A stretch of 41,824 nucleotides of DNA from Prevotellaceae bacterium (GTDB taxonomy: Bacteria; Bacteroidota; Bacteroidia; Bacteroidales; UBA932), in NCBI GenBank assembly GCA_031278545.1, contig JAITKF010000081.1, positions 1-41,824 on the forward strand, written 5' to 3'. A program made the position numbers and the translations under genes. Shown here piece after piece: positions 1 to 11,098 of this stretch (the first letter of the stretch is position 1; each line of letters starts with the position of its first letter). The notes under the pieces were generated by a model, which made no database searches, was not told the DNA's origin, and worked only from the letters and a program-made list of their open reading frames with translations.

Positions 1-90
1 GTATTTTTTGATCTCTTTTGAAAATTCCTTGCAAAAATCGTCTGCAATACAATAAATTTCAGTAATTTTGTCGGTGGTAAGTTGTGCCAT
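1..90 (-). CDS. Transposase N-terminus, cut by window edge
   Basis: Reading leftwards from the ATG at 88-90 gives 30 open codons that run off the window. The segment ITEIYCIADDFCKEF is typical of the N-terminus of IS982/IS4-like transposases common in Bacteroidota, in which a short 'I-hydrophobic-D-D-F-C' stretch precedes the DDE domain. The catalytic domain lies outside the window, so I cannot say whether the element is intact. No terminal inverted repeat was recognised to its right. The family assignment is from memory of the motif and could be a related IS group. Confidence 0.55.
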   Translation of the reverse strand, partial: MAQLTTDKITEIYCIADDFCKEFSKEIKKY

Positions 91-517
91 AATTTCTATT
101 TATAATGTTGATTATCAGATACAAAAATAAGAAATATTAGCCAACTTACCAAATTTTTTTTTGCCTTTTTTACGTCGAACTCAGGTTACTACAACTCTCG
201 CCGCTCCATTCCCCGACACGAGATATATCAATAACCACCCTGAAGACTGTCAGCTAAAGTTGACGGCAATAAAGCTGGCGGCAACTCTACGTTGGGGGGT
301 GCTCGACGGGCAACCATGTCAATAACACGAACCGCGTCTCCTGCTATTTCCCCTGTACAGATTAAAACCAGCGGCAATAAAATCAATGCCCATGTACGCC
401 GGAAAACGCCGGGAAGATAGAGAAATCTCTCAATAGGCGGGTTCTATTTCAGGTGCGTTTTTTTAGTTGAACGTTGCACCCTCCCCTATCTTCTCTAACT
501 CCTTCAAAAAAAAATCG
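91..517. other. Non-coding stretch between transposase and pgk
   Basis: No convincing gene. It contains a REP-like imperfect palindrome at 247-266 (centre GCTAAAG) that has relatives at 30854 and 41350. A 71-codon minus-strand open stretch (228-443) has no start codon and partly consists of this palindrome, so it is not called. Confidence 0.5.
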
Positions 518-525
518 TACCTTTG
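518..525 (+). promoter_or_regulatory. Bacteroidota -7 element for pgk
   Basis: TACCTTTG matches the TAnnTTTG -7 consensus of Bacteroidota sigma factor and lies 35 bp before the pgk start. No clear TTTG is seen at the -33 position. Confidence 0.6.
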
Positions 526-560
526 TTCCTCACTTTTATATTCACTAATACAATAATTAT

Positions 561-1814
561 ATGCAAACAATTGACACCTACAACTTCAAAGGAAAACGCG
601 CGTTGGTGCGCGTGGATTTTAACGTTCCGATGAACGAATCAGCCGAAATCACCGACGATACCCGTATTCGGGCGGCTATTCCAACATTGAAAAAAGTATT
701 ACACGGTGGTGGGTCGCTGGTTATCATGTCGCATTTAGGGCGCCCAAAGGGGCCAAGCGAAAAGTTATCACTGAAGCATCTTGTCCCCGATTTGGCAAAG
801 AAATTAGGCACTCCCGTGCAATTTGCACCCGACTGTATGGGCGTCGAGGCCGTTGAGCGGTCGAAGAATCTGCAACCCGGCGAGGTGTTGCTACTGGAAA
901 ACCTGCGTTTCTACGAAGAAGAGGAAGGCAAACCGCGCAATTTGCCCGAATCACCGACCGACGAGCAGAAGAAAGCCGCCAAAGCTGCCGTCAAAGAAAA
1001 GCAGAAAGCATTTGTGAAACAATTGGCGTCCTACGGCGATTGCTATATTAACGACGCCTTCGGCACAGCGCATCGCGCCCATGCCTCCACCGCGCTGATA
1101 GCCGCCTGTTTTCCGAACGACAAACTGTTTGGTTATGTAATGAACGGCGAAATAATGGCCGTCGACAAGGTGCTTGAAAACCCCGAACGTCCGTTTACGG
1201 CTATTTTGGGCGGGTCAAAGGTATCAACAAAAATCACTATCATCAAGCAATTGTTGCAGCGTGTAAACAATTTGATTATCGGCGGCGGCATGAGTTTTAC
1301 GTTTGTGAAGGCGCAAGGCGGACATATCGGGAAATCTATTTGTGAAGACGACCAGCAGGTGTTGGCGCTGGACATCCTCAAAGAAGCGCAGGAACTCGGC
1401 GTAACTATTTATCTGCCGAAGAAAGTACGGATTGCCGAAGCGGCGTCGGCCGATGCGTCTACGCAGGTGTGCCCCATCGACAACATTCCCGACGGGTGGG
1501 AAGGCCTTGATACGGCGTCGGCCGTCGAGGACTGGAAGGACGTCATCCTGCAATCGAAAACCATTTTGTGGAACGGCCCTGTCGGCATGTTTGAAGTAAC
1601 GCCTTTTGCGGCAGGTACACAGGCCGTGGCGCAACTGATCGCCGATGCTACCACACAGGGCGCTTATTCGCTGGTCGGCGGCGGCGACAGTGTGGCGGCC
1701 GTCAATCAAATGGGCTTTGCCGATAAGGTCTCTTACGTATCGACCGGCGGCGGCGCGCTGCTCGAGTATATCGAAGGCATCGAATTGCCCGGAATTAAAG
1801 CTATCCGCGAATAG
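561..1814 (+). CDS. pgk: Phosphoglycerate kinase
   Basis: Catalyses 1,3-bisphosphoglycerate + ADP to 3-phosphoglycerate + ATP in cytosolic glycolysis. The 417-residue protein has the N-terminal substrate-binding motif RVDFNVP (17-23), the GGSKVSTK phosphate-binding segment (217-224), WNGPVGMFE (337-345) and the nucleotide-site GGGDS (373-377). It is about 30 residues longer than the E. coli enzyme because of a lysine/glutamate-rich insert at about 120-150, which is usual for Bacteroidales. The ATG at 561 directly follows an AT-rich leader with a -7 element at 518. It is probably transcribed alone or with sppA 62 bp downstream. Confidence 0.97.
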   Translation: MQTIDTYNFKGKRALVRVDFNVPMNESAEITDDTRIRAAIPTLKKVLHGGGSLVIMSHLGRPKGPSEKLSLKHLVPDLAKKLGTPVQFAPDCMGVEAVERSKNLQPGEVLLLENLRFYEEEEGKPRNLPESPTDEQKKAAKAAVKEKQKAFVKQLASYGDCYINDAFGTAHRAHASTALIAACFPNDKLFGYVMNGEIMAVDKVLENPERPFTAILGGSKVSTKITIIKQLLQRVNNLIIGGGMSFTFVKAQGGHIGKSICEDDQQVLALDILKEAQELGVTIYLPKKVRIAEAASADASTQVCPIDNIPDGWEGLDTASAVEDWKDVILQSKTILWNGPVGMFEVTPFAAGTQAVAQLIADATTQGAYSLVGGGDSVAAVNQMGFADKVSYVSTGGGALLEYIEGIELPGIKAIRE

Positions 1815-1876
1815 CGGTGTTCTTTAAAAATAATATATAAACAAATGCCCGCAGAGGGCGCAATCAATACTCAGAC

Positions 1877-3652
1877 ATGAAAAGTTTCTTTAAAATGGTA
1901 CTGGCCTCGTTTGTCGGCGTGTTAGTCGCAAGTATACTGGGGCTTTTTCTCCTGTTTATGCTGATAGGCATCGTAAGCAGTTCGATTTCGTCGATCACTG
2001 CTACAAGCGAAATGGTGAAAGTGAAACCTAATTCCATCCTCCGTATCATGCTCGACGAGCCGGTTAGGGAACGTACGCAAAGCGACATCTCCACGAGCCT
2101 GACGGCGGTATCGGTTGTCCACAGCATCGGATTGAACGATATTCTGAAAGCCATCGACCATGCGGCCGACGACCCGAATATTAAACTAATTTATTTGGAT
2201 CTAAGCGTCCTTTCTGCCGGCCTTGCCCATATAGAAGAAATCCGTAATGCGCTGGAGCGCTTCAAGGAGTCGGGTAAGCCGGTCATTGCCTATGGCGATA
2301 ATTATTCGCAACAGGCATACTATCTGGCGACGGTGGCCGACAAAATTTACCTGAACCCCTTCGGCAGTGCCTCGCTGAACGGTATGAGCGCCGAAATTAT
2401 GTTCTACAAAGGGCTGCTTGATAGATTGAAAATAGAGATGCAGGTGCTTCGACACGGCAAGTTCAAAAGCGCGGTAGAACCGTTTACTGCCGACCGGATG
2501 AGCGCTGAAAACCGCGAGCAGTACCTGACGTTCATCAATACCGTATGGGGACACATAACCGAACAGATCGCCGTCGCGCGGCAAATCGAACCTGCGCAGT
2601 TGCAGCGGCTGATGAATACCTTGGGGCTGGAGTCGGCTCAGCAATCGCTGGACAACGGCCTGGTCGACGGATTGATGTATAAAGACGGACTGCTGGATGC
2701 ACTGTGCGAGTTGACCGGCATTGCGTCCGACGGGAAATTGCAGATGGTCGACGTCGCCGACTATGGTTTTTCATCGTATAAGCAGGCTATCGGGCGCGAC
2801 AAAATCGCGGTGGTCTATGCCGACGGCGATATTACGATGGGGAAAAGCGAAAAGAACATCACCGCGTGGAACTATGCCAATATCCTGCGGCAAATCCGGC
2901 ACGACAATATGGTAAAGGCCGTAGTGTTTCGAGTCAATTCGCCCGGCGGGAGCGCGCAGGCGTCCGAAATCATCGCCCGCGAGTTGTCATTGCTGCAAGC
3001 CAAGAAGCCGGTGGTTGTGTCGATGAGCAACTACGCCGCATCGGGAGGGTACTGGATTTCCATGCCGTCCGATAAGATTATTGTCAATCCCGTATCTCTG
3101 ACCGGGTCGATAGGCGTGTTCGGGCTGGTGCCCAACTTCCAGAAAACATTGAATCATCATTTGGGGATTACGACGGAAGTGGTCAGAAGCAATACGTCGG
3201 CCGACTACCCAAGTGTTACGCGCTCGCTGACCACCCGCGAACGGGATGCAATGCAAGAGTCGATAGAATTCTTTTATTCACAGTTTGTGGAGAAGGTAGC
3301 GGAGTCGCGCGAGTTGTCGCGCGAACAGGTGGACGAGCTGGGGCAAGGCCGTATATGGAGCGGTATTGACGCCGTCCGGTTAGGACTGGCCGACGAGTTG
3401 GGCGGTCTTACCGAAGCCATTGCCGCTGCTGCCGAACTGGCCGAACTGGCCGAACTGGGGTTCTACCGAACCGTAGAATATCCTACCGTCAGCAACCCGT
3501 TCGAGCAACTCCTCCGGTCGCTGATGAAAGGCGGAATGTCAATAGAAACACCGCTGCCGGACGAAATCAGCGCCCTGGAACACCTATATAACGAAGTGAA
3601 GGAATCGGACGTGTATGCGCGCCTGCCGTATGAAATAAGAATTAAGAATTAG
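1877..3652 (+). CDS. sppA: Signal peptide peptidase SppA (67K type, inner membrane protease)
   Basis: 591 residues with one N-terminal membrane segment (about 7-33) followed by two tandem S49 peptidase halves, the arrangement of E. coli SppA, which degrades cleaved signal peptides in the inner membrane. The catalytic lysine is expected at K197 in HGKFKSAVEP, and the nucleophile serine at S389 in NYAASGGYW. The second half also has the glycine-rich NSPGGSA (354-360). A 9-bp unit encoding Leu-Ala-Glu is repeated three times near 3436-3460 (ELAELAEL), a possible in-frame slippage site. The gene follows pgk on the same strand. Length and both catalytic residues support a functional enzyme. Confidence 0.95.
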   Translation: MKSFFKMVLASFVGVLVASILGLFLLFMLIGIVSSSISSITATSEMVKVKPNSILRIMLDEPVRERTQSDISTSLTAVSVVHSIGLNDILKAIDHAADDPNIKLIYLDLSVLSAGLAHIEEIRNALERFKESGKPVIAYGDNYSQQAYYLATVADKIYLNPFGSASLNGMSAEIMFYKGLLDRLKIEMQVLRHGKFKSAVEPFTADRMSAENREQYLTFINTVWGHITEQIAVARQIEPAQLQRLMNTLGLESAQQSLDNGLVDGLMYKDGLLDALCELTGIASDGKLQMVDVADYGFSSYKQAIGRDKIAVVYADGDITMGKSEKNITAWNYANILRQIRHDNMVKAVVFRVNSPGGSAQASEIIARELSLLQAKKPVVVSMSNYAASGGYWISMPSDKIIVNPVSLTGSIGVFGLVPNFQKTLNHHLGITTEVVRSNTSADYPSVTRSLTTRERDAMQESIEFFYSQFVEKVAESRELSREQVDELGQGRIWSGIDAVRLGLADELGGLTEAIAAAAELAELAELGFYRTVEYPTVSNPFEQLLRSLMKGGMSIETPLPDEISALEHLYNEVKESDVYARLPYEIRIKN

Positions 3653-3675
3653 GAATTACCCCTCACCCCTCACGC

Positions 3676-5553
3676 ATGATGCCTCACGCCTCACGTTCAT
3701 GCTTTACGTTCACACTTCACGCCTTCGCGCTGGCGTTGCTGGTCGCCTCGTTCGGACGATGCGCCAGCACGCAGACAGGCCCTTCGGGAGGATTAAAAGA
3801 CACCATCCCGCCGGTACTGCTTAAAACAACACCGGCGCAGGGCGCTGTCCGCTTCGACGGAAAGAAAATCGTGCTGACCTTCGACGAGTACATTGCCCTG
3901 AAAGACGTAGCAAAAAATGTTGTAGTGTCGCCGCCATCGTTGCAGCGTCCGGTAGTGCAGCGGCGGGGGAAAAATATTCAGGTCATTTTTCAGGACGACA
4001 CCCTGCGCGCCGACCGAACGTATACCGTTGATTTCGGCGGCTCCCTGGCCGATAACAACGAAGGAAACCTCTACCCGCCGTTCCGCTTTGTGTTTTCGAC
4101 CGGCGACATCATCGACTCCATGGCTTTTACCGGTGTACTGCGCGATGCCTACACGATGGAAACCCTCGAAGGCGCCACCGTCCTGTTACACGAGACCCTG
4201 ACAGATTCAGCCGTGTATACCGCCCTCCCCGTCGCCGTTGCACGTACCGACGGATGGGGTTACTTTTCCATCCAACACATCGCGCCGCGCCTTTACCGGA
4301 TGTATGCCATCGAAGACAAAAACAGCAATTACCGCTACGACCCGGGCGAGCGAATCGCCTTCCTCGATTCGGCCTTCATGCCAGCGGTAACGGTGGCCGC
4401 ACTGCCGACGATTACCGACGCAACCGATACGGCAGCCCTGCTCCAACGGCCTGTCGAAAGGTTATTGCTGGCGGCAAAGGAAATCGTCGGAAAACAGTTC
4501 CTGAGCGAGTACCCGCAAACCGGCAAACGACAATTCAATTTAGTATTCAACCAGCGGCATCCTGTGATTTTATCGCTTTCCCTGAACGGTATCGACTCGA
4601 CCGGCTACGTGATCGAGCGCAACCGTTTCAGCGATACCCTCACCTGCTGGATTACCGCACCCACCCTGCCCGACACCTTGCGGGGCATACTGAACTACCT
4701 GAAAACAGACTCGCTGAACAACCTCTCGCCGACGGAAGTCCCCCTGCGTTTTATGTACAAAGAGCCAGAGGAGCCCGCCGACACAAAGAAAAAGAACGAC
4801 GCGGAAAAACCACCGGCATGGAAACCGAAAATCGACTTTAACCAGCAAACAGGCATGACTGCAGGTGTAACCATCTCGTTTGAAACACTGCCGACGCACA
4901 TTGACGCCGACCGATTGACCCTGCACAAGCTGAATGCCGAAAAGAAAACGCGCCTGCCGGAAACGTTCACCTGGCAACCAGATTCCCTCTCGCCACGCCG
5001 CTTTTTTATCCACGCAAAATGGACAACCGGCACGGATTACCAACTAGAAATATTACCCGAAGCCTTCACCGAAATCTATGGCCAGTCGAACGACAGCCTC
5101 GTGTACAAATTTACAACGCCCAACCCCGACAAGTTTTGCCACATCGCACTGACGCTCTCCAACGTATCGTCGCACTACATTATACAAGTGCTGGACACAA
5201 AAAAAGAACGTACCCTGCGCGAAGTGAAAACAGACAAAGCCGAGAAAATACTATTTGAATACTTGCCAGCCGGCGAATACTGCTTGCGCTTCATCAACGA
5301 CGAAAACCGTAACAACATCTGGGACCCGGGCGAAGTACTACCAAAGAAACAACCCGAAAAAGTAGCATTCCTCACCTTGCCCGACGGAAAAGACATCCTT
5401 ACACTACGCGAAAACTCGGAAATAGAACAAGACGTCGACGTCGCCGCCTTATTCATTTGGAAAGCCCCCACATTCCCCCCGCCGCCGAATACAGACGACC
5501 ACGAAATGTTACCGGCAACGTTACCCAACGATAAAGAAAGCAAAAATGAATAA
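3676..5553 (+). CDS. Ig-like domain lipoprotein of Bacteroidetes type
   Basis: 625 residues. An N-terminal hydrophobic stretch ends in a cysteine at residue 29, followed by a Ser/Thr/Gly-rich linker and GGLKDTIPPVLL, the hallmark of a Bacteroidetes family in which a bacterial Ig-like (SbsA-type) domain follows directly. The lipobox is irregular: Arg occupies -1 (FGRC) where Gly/Ala/Ser is normal, so lipidation is likely by family analogy only. Residues about 35-145 form the Ig-like domain. Later there are two 'ENRNNIWDPGE'-like calcium-binding-looking segments (DKNSNYRYDPGE and DENRNNIWDPGE), probably in carboxypeptidase-regulatory-like folds. The N-region is encoded by low-complexity CCTCACGC-type DNA. 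It overlaps the next gene by 8 bp, indicating translational coupling. Exact role unknown. Confidence 0.85.
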   Translation: MMPHASRSCFTFTLHAFALALLVASFGRCASTQTGPSGGLKDTIPPVLLKTTPAQGAVRFDGKKIVLTFDEYIALKDVAKNVVVSPPSLQRPVVQRRGKNIQVIFQDDTLRADRTYTVDFGGSLADNNEGNLYPPFRFVFSTGDIIDSMAFTGVLRDAYTMETLEGATVLLHETLTDSAVYTALPVAVARTDGWGYFSIQHIAPRLYRMYAIEDKNSNYRYDPGERIAFLDSAFMPAVTVAALPTITDATDTAALLQRPVERLLLAAKEIVGKQFLSEYPQTGKRQFNLVFNQRHPVILSLSLNGIDSTGYVIERNRFSDTLTCWITAPTLPDTLRGILNYLKTDSLNNLSPTEVPLRFMYKEPEEPADTKKKNDAEKPPAWKPKIDFNQQTGMTAGVTISFETLPTHIDADRLTLHKLNAEKKTRLPETFTWQPDSLSPRRFFIHAKWTTGTDYQLEILPEAFTEIYGQSNDSLVYKFTTPNPDKFCHIALTLSNVSSHYIIQVLDTKKERTLREVKTDKAEKILFEYLPAGEYCLRFINDENRNNIWDPGEVLPKKQPEKVAFLTLPDGKDILTLRENSEIEQDVDVAALFIWKAPTFPPPPNTDDHEMLPATLPNDKESKNE

Positions 5554-6216
5554 CGCAAAAACGATTTTACTCATCGGACTTTGCTCGCTGACGGCCACAT
5601 CGACAACAGCACAACACTTCATCGGCCTCTCAAGCGGATATGCCGTCAATACCCTCTCGACATCTATCCATGAAGACATCAGGAGCATCCACAGCTGGAA
5701 CAACTACGGGATCATATATAAATTCTACAGCCGCACCCCCTTGTGGCCAGAAGGCGCCGGCGCTCACGTAGGCACGGGACTACAAAGCGCCATCAACCTG
5801 ACCACACGCGGATACCAACGCGACAGCACAGCCATCCTCCGCTACCGCGCCATAGAAATCCCTTTTATGACACATCTACACATATCCATTTGGAAATTCC
5901 GCCTCATAGGCGCTGCCGGACTATACGTATCCTACCTGCTGGACGGCACACAAGCAGAATTAAACCCATACGTACCAACAACCATAATCATCTCCGAAGA
6001 AAAATACACATTCCAACCGACCGACCGGCGTTTCGACTACGGACTACGCTTCGGCGGCGGGCTGGCGCTCATATTGCACCCACTCGAAATCCAATTTGAC
6101 ATTCACTATGCCATCGGACTGGGCTACACACACTCCCCCGTAATACCGGGACAATTCACCGTCTATAACCGATTCTCGCAAATGATACTTGCCATAAACG
6201 CTCTCATCGCCTTATA

Positions 6217-6217
<1 letters not shown>
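5546..6217 (+). CDS. PorT-like outer-membrane beta-barrel protein
   Basis: 223 residues with a short signal peptide (about 1-22, ending TTA-QHF) and alternating strands rich in Gly/Tyr. The pattern RYRAIEIPFMTHLHISIWKFRLIGAAG resembles the 'Y-I-E-L-P-F-L-x-H' core of the PorT family, eight-stranded barrels that include a T9SS assembly factor. It overlaps the upstream lipoprotein gene by 8 bp and shares TAATG with ispG, so the three genes form a translationally coupled set. Whether it is the true PorT of the T9SS or a generic family member cannot be told from sequence; the T9SS cargo at 31992 makes it worth considering. Codons from here onward become very A/C-rich. Confidence 0.7.
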
Positions 6218-7587
<1,370 letters not shown>

Positions 7588-7626
7588 AACGACCCCGCGC
7601 CCCACCACAAAAATACCCCACCACCC

Positions 7627-7764
7627 GATACCCGGGGATACGCCCACCCGATACCCGGGGATACGCCCACCAGATACCCGGGGATACGCCCACCTGATAC
7701 CCGGGGATACGCCCACCTGATACCCGGGGATACGCCCACCTGATACCCGGAGACACCCACATCA
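7627..7764. repeat. 23-bp tandem minisatellite, six units
   Basis: Units begin at 7627, 7650, 7673, 7696, 7719 and 7742 with an exact 23-bp period; the last is degenerate. Each has GATACCCGGGGATACG, an imperfect palindrome around CCCGGG, followed by CCCACC and a variable base (c/a/t). The period is not a multiple of three and it lies between ispG and atpD, so it is not coding. It is not a CRISPR array because there are no unique spacers. Confidence 0.9.
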
Positions 7765-7839
7765 CAAATATCGCAACGCCCCTGCACTCAAAAAGAAACA
7801 TAAAACCCCACCCCCGCCCCTGCATTACAAAAAAATACG

Positions 7840-7847
7840 TATATTTG
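7840..7847 (+). promoter_or_regulatory. -7 element for atpD-atpC
   Basis: TATATTTG fits TAnnTTTG and lies 53 bp before the atpD start, just after the minisatellite. No -33 TTTG at the standard 19-bp spacing. Confidence 0.6.
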
Positions 7848-7861
7848 CAGCAATTTCATAA

Positions 7862-9436
<1,575 letters not shown>

Positions 9437-9453
9437 CCCGGCTCTCATCGACC

Positions 9454-9702
9454 ATGGTAGAAAAAATATACATACACGTAGTATCGCCGAAAGAGACGGT
9501 ATACGAAGGCGAGTTACTCTATGCCGTTTTCCCGGGATACTCCGGCGAATTTGCCGTATATCCGGCGCACGCGCCCATTATCTCGGCGCTCACGGCTGGC
9601 GTCATCAAATGCGTCATTGCCGAAGGAACAGAAAAAACGCTACCCATCAACGGCGGATTCGCAGAAGTAAATAACAACAGAATCACCGTCTGCGTAGAAT
9701 AA
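9454..9702 (+). CDS. atpC: F1Fo ATP synthase subunit epsilon (short form)
   Basis: 82 residues covering only the N-terminal beta-sandwich (IHVVSPKETVYEGELLYAVFPGYSGEFAVYPAHAPII, then GGFAEVNNNRITVCVE). The C-terminal two-helix inhibitory domain of E. coli epsilon (139 residues) is absent, which is normal for Bacteroidetes. It forms the central stalk with gamma. It follows atpD by 17 bp and ends just before a strong hairpin. Confidence 0.92.
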   Translation: MVEKIYIHVVSPKETVYEGELLYAVFPGYSGEFAVYPAHAPIISALTAGVIKCVIAEGTEKTLPINGGFAEVNNNRITVCVE

Positions 9703-9704
9703 AC

Positions 9705-9741
9705 AAAAAAAGGGAAACCTCCCGGCTTCCCTTTCCCTTTT
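9705..9741. terminator. Bidirectional intrinsic terminator
   Basis: Stem AAAGGGAA / TTCCCTTT with an intervening ACCTCCCGGC loop. It is flanked by an A-run on the left and T-run on the right, so it works for atpC (plus) and for the minus-strand RNA starting near 9826, where the U-tract is TTTTTTTG. Confidence 0.8.
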
Positions 9742-9826
9742 ATGTATAATGTTTATACCGAATGAGGCTCAAACATATCAAAAAATATAAAACAACCATT
9801 CTTTTCACAACCTCATTCTTTTTGCC
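9708..9826 (-). ncRNA. Candidate small RNA (~115 nt)
   Basis: A near-perfect promoter (9833-9863) fires leftwards into DNA with no convincing gene, and the transcript would end at the minus-strand U-tract of the terminator at 9705-9741. Within the transcript GAATGAGG (about 9814-9821) can pair with CCTCATTC (about 9760-9767), giving a long-range stem. One 19-codon reading frame (9740-9799, starts MVVLYFLICLSL) is hydrophobic then basic and could be a tiny membrane peptide, so a peptide-coding or type I toxin role is an alternative. No known Rfam family recognised. Boundaries are estimates. Confidence 0.45.
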
Positions 9827-9832
9827 CTGCTG

Positions 9833-9863
9833 CAAAGATATGAATTTAATTACAAATTACAAA
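9833..9863 (-). promoter_or_regulatory. Full-consensus Bacteroidota promoter for candidate sRNA
   Basis: On the minus strand: TTTG (9860-9863), exactly 19 bp, then TATCTTTG (9833-9840). This is the ideal -33/-7 arrangement, seen in full only here and before rplC in this window. Confidence 0.75.
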
Positions 9864-9931
9864 TCACGCCATTTTAGTGCAACCAGGCGAAGTTAAGCAG
9901 TATTTCTTGCTGTATTGACATTCTAACACAA

Positions 9932-10262
9932 CTAGCACATTCCTCCGCAGATTACAGTGCAGACACAGTCGCTATCACTCAAGTTTTTTTTGCGACATTC
10001 CATGCAATTAACCGGATCATCCCAACAATTATTACACCCGTCCGTGCAGCTTGTATCATTTCGTGATCCGGTACTTGTAACATCACCACATCCGTTTTTC
10101 GTATAGGCAATTCGTGTGTTGCATCCACTACATGCGCCGCTGCAACTGGGGGTACTCGGATCGCACCCACACGGGGAACTTGCCGCTGATTGATTATTTC
10201 CGGCGTAAGCATTTACGGTGCCCGTAGGGCGGGGGTGGAACAGTTCTTTGTTCTTACTTCAT
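9932..10262 (-). pseudogene. Cysteine-rich small protein frame coupled to thyA, start frameshifted
   Basis: Directly after the thyA stop, in the same frame, 108 codons are open and encode 15 cysteines (PCGC, CSGACSGC, NGCGD, SCTDGCNNCW, NCMEC, CVC, ending GGMC). The frame has no ATG, GTG or TTG near its front. An ATG overlaps the thyA stop (ATGA, 10259-10262), the classic coupled arrangement, but hits TAA at codon 3. Removing one T (10256) would give MKKNKELFHPRPTG and join the cysteine-rich frame. I therefore see a gene with one frameshift (mutation, sequencing error, or programmed shift). The composition recalls Bacteroidales peptide precursors of the NVEALA / natural-product-precursor kinds, but I cannot assign a family. 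Confidence 0.45.
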
Positions 10263-11053
10263 ACCGCGACAGGCGCTTTGATAGCCGGGTGAGGGTTGTA
10301 GTTTAGCAGGGTAAAATCGTCGTATTGGAAATCGAACAACGTGTTTTTGTTGGGGTTTATTTGCATGGCGGGCAACGGTCGCGACGCGCGGCTTAGCTGG
10401 GTAGCCACCGCGTCGACGTGGGTGAGGTAAATATGGGCGTCGCCTAAGGTGTGGATAAAATCGCCGGGCTGCAACCGGCAGACTTGCGCTATCATCAACG
10501 TAAGCAGGGCGTAGGAAGCAATGTTGAACGGCAGGCCCAGGAATACATCGGCGCTGCGTTGGTATAGCTGGCACGATAGCCGCCCTCCGGCAACATAAAA
10601 CTGGAAGAGGATATGGCATGGCGCTAAGGCCATCGCGGGCAAGTCGCCGACATTCCACGCGCTGACAATATGCCGGCGCGAGTCGGGGTGGGTTTGTATC
10701 GCCTGCACGACGCCTGCCAGCTGGTCGATGTGCTGGCCGTCGGCCGTCGGCCACGAGCGCCACTGGTATCCGTAGATAGGGCCTAAATGGCCGTGGTCGT
10801 CGGCCCACTCGTCCCAAATAGAAACTTTATTTTCGTGGAGGTAGCGTACGTTGGTATCGCCCCGCAGGAACCACAATAGTTCGTAGATGATGGATTTCAG
10901 GTGTACTTTTTTGGTTGTTAGCAGCGGGAATCCGTCTTGCAGGTGAAATCGCATCTGGTATCCGAACACGCTGACCGTCCCTGTACCTGTGCGGTCGGAT
11001 TTACGTATGCCGTTGGCTAAGATGTGTTGCAGCAGATCGAGGTATATTTTCAT
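10259..11053 (-). CDS. thyA: Thymidylate synthase
   Basis: Converts dUMP and methylene-tetrahydrofolate to dTMP and dihydrofolate. The 264 residues match E. coli ThyA in length, with RTGTGT (21-26), active-site cysteine C146 in [24 protein letters not shown], and the C-terminal IKAPVAV that closes over the active site. Last gene of the minus-strand run that starts with the X-Pro peptidase, 45 bp after the RND adaptor. Its stop overlaps the ATG of the cysteine-rich frame. Confidence 0.97.
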   Translation of the reverse strand: MKIYLDLLQHILANGIRKSDRTGTGTVSVFGYQMRFHLQDGFPLLTTKKVHLKSIIYELLWFLRGDTNVRYLHENKVSIWDEWADDHGHLGPIYGYQWRSWPTADGQHIDQLAGVVQAIQTHPDSRRHIVSAWNVGDLPAMALAPCHILFQFYVAGGRLSCQLYQRSADVFLGLPFNIASYALLTLMIAQVCRLQPGDFIHTLGDAHIYLTHVDAVATQLSRASRPLPAMQINPNKNTLFDFQYDDFTLLNYNPHPAIKAPVAV

Positions 11054-11098
11054 TTCGTGTCGTTAGTTCCGGATGGCGGATATGTATAGTATTCCTAC

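Noticed and set aside
228-443. 71-codon minus-strand open stretch with a hydrophobic segment
   Set aside because: No start codon, preceded directly by a stop, and partly made of the REP-like palindrome at 247-266; no family resemblance.
9979-10212. 77-codon ATG frame downstream of thyA
   Set aside because: Overlaps the cysteine-rich frame in another phase and looks like its shadow; no recognisable features.
10259-10261. Stop-codon read-through or selenocysteine at the thyA TGA
   Set aside because: ThyA ends at the normal C-terminus (IKAPVAV); no selenocysteine element seen. An overlapping ATGA start with a one-base frameshift explains the arrangement better.
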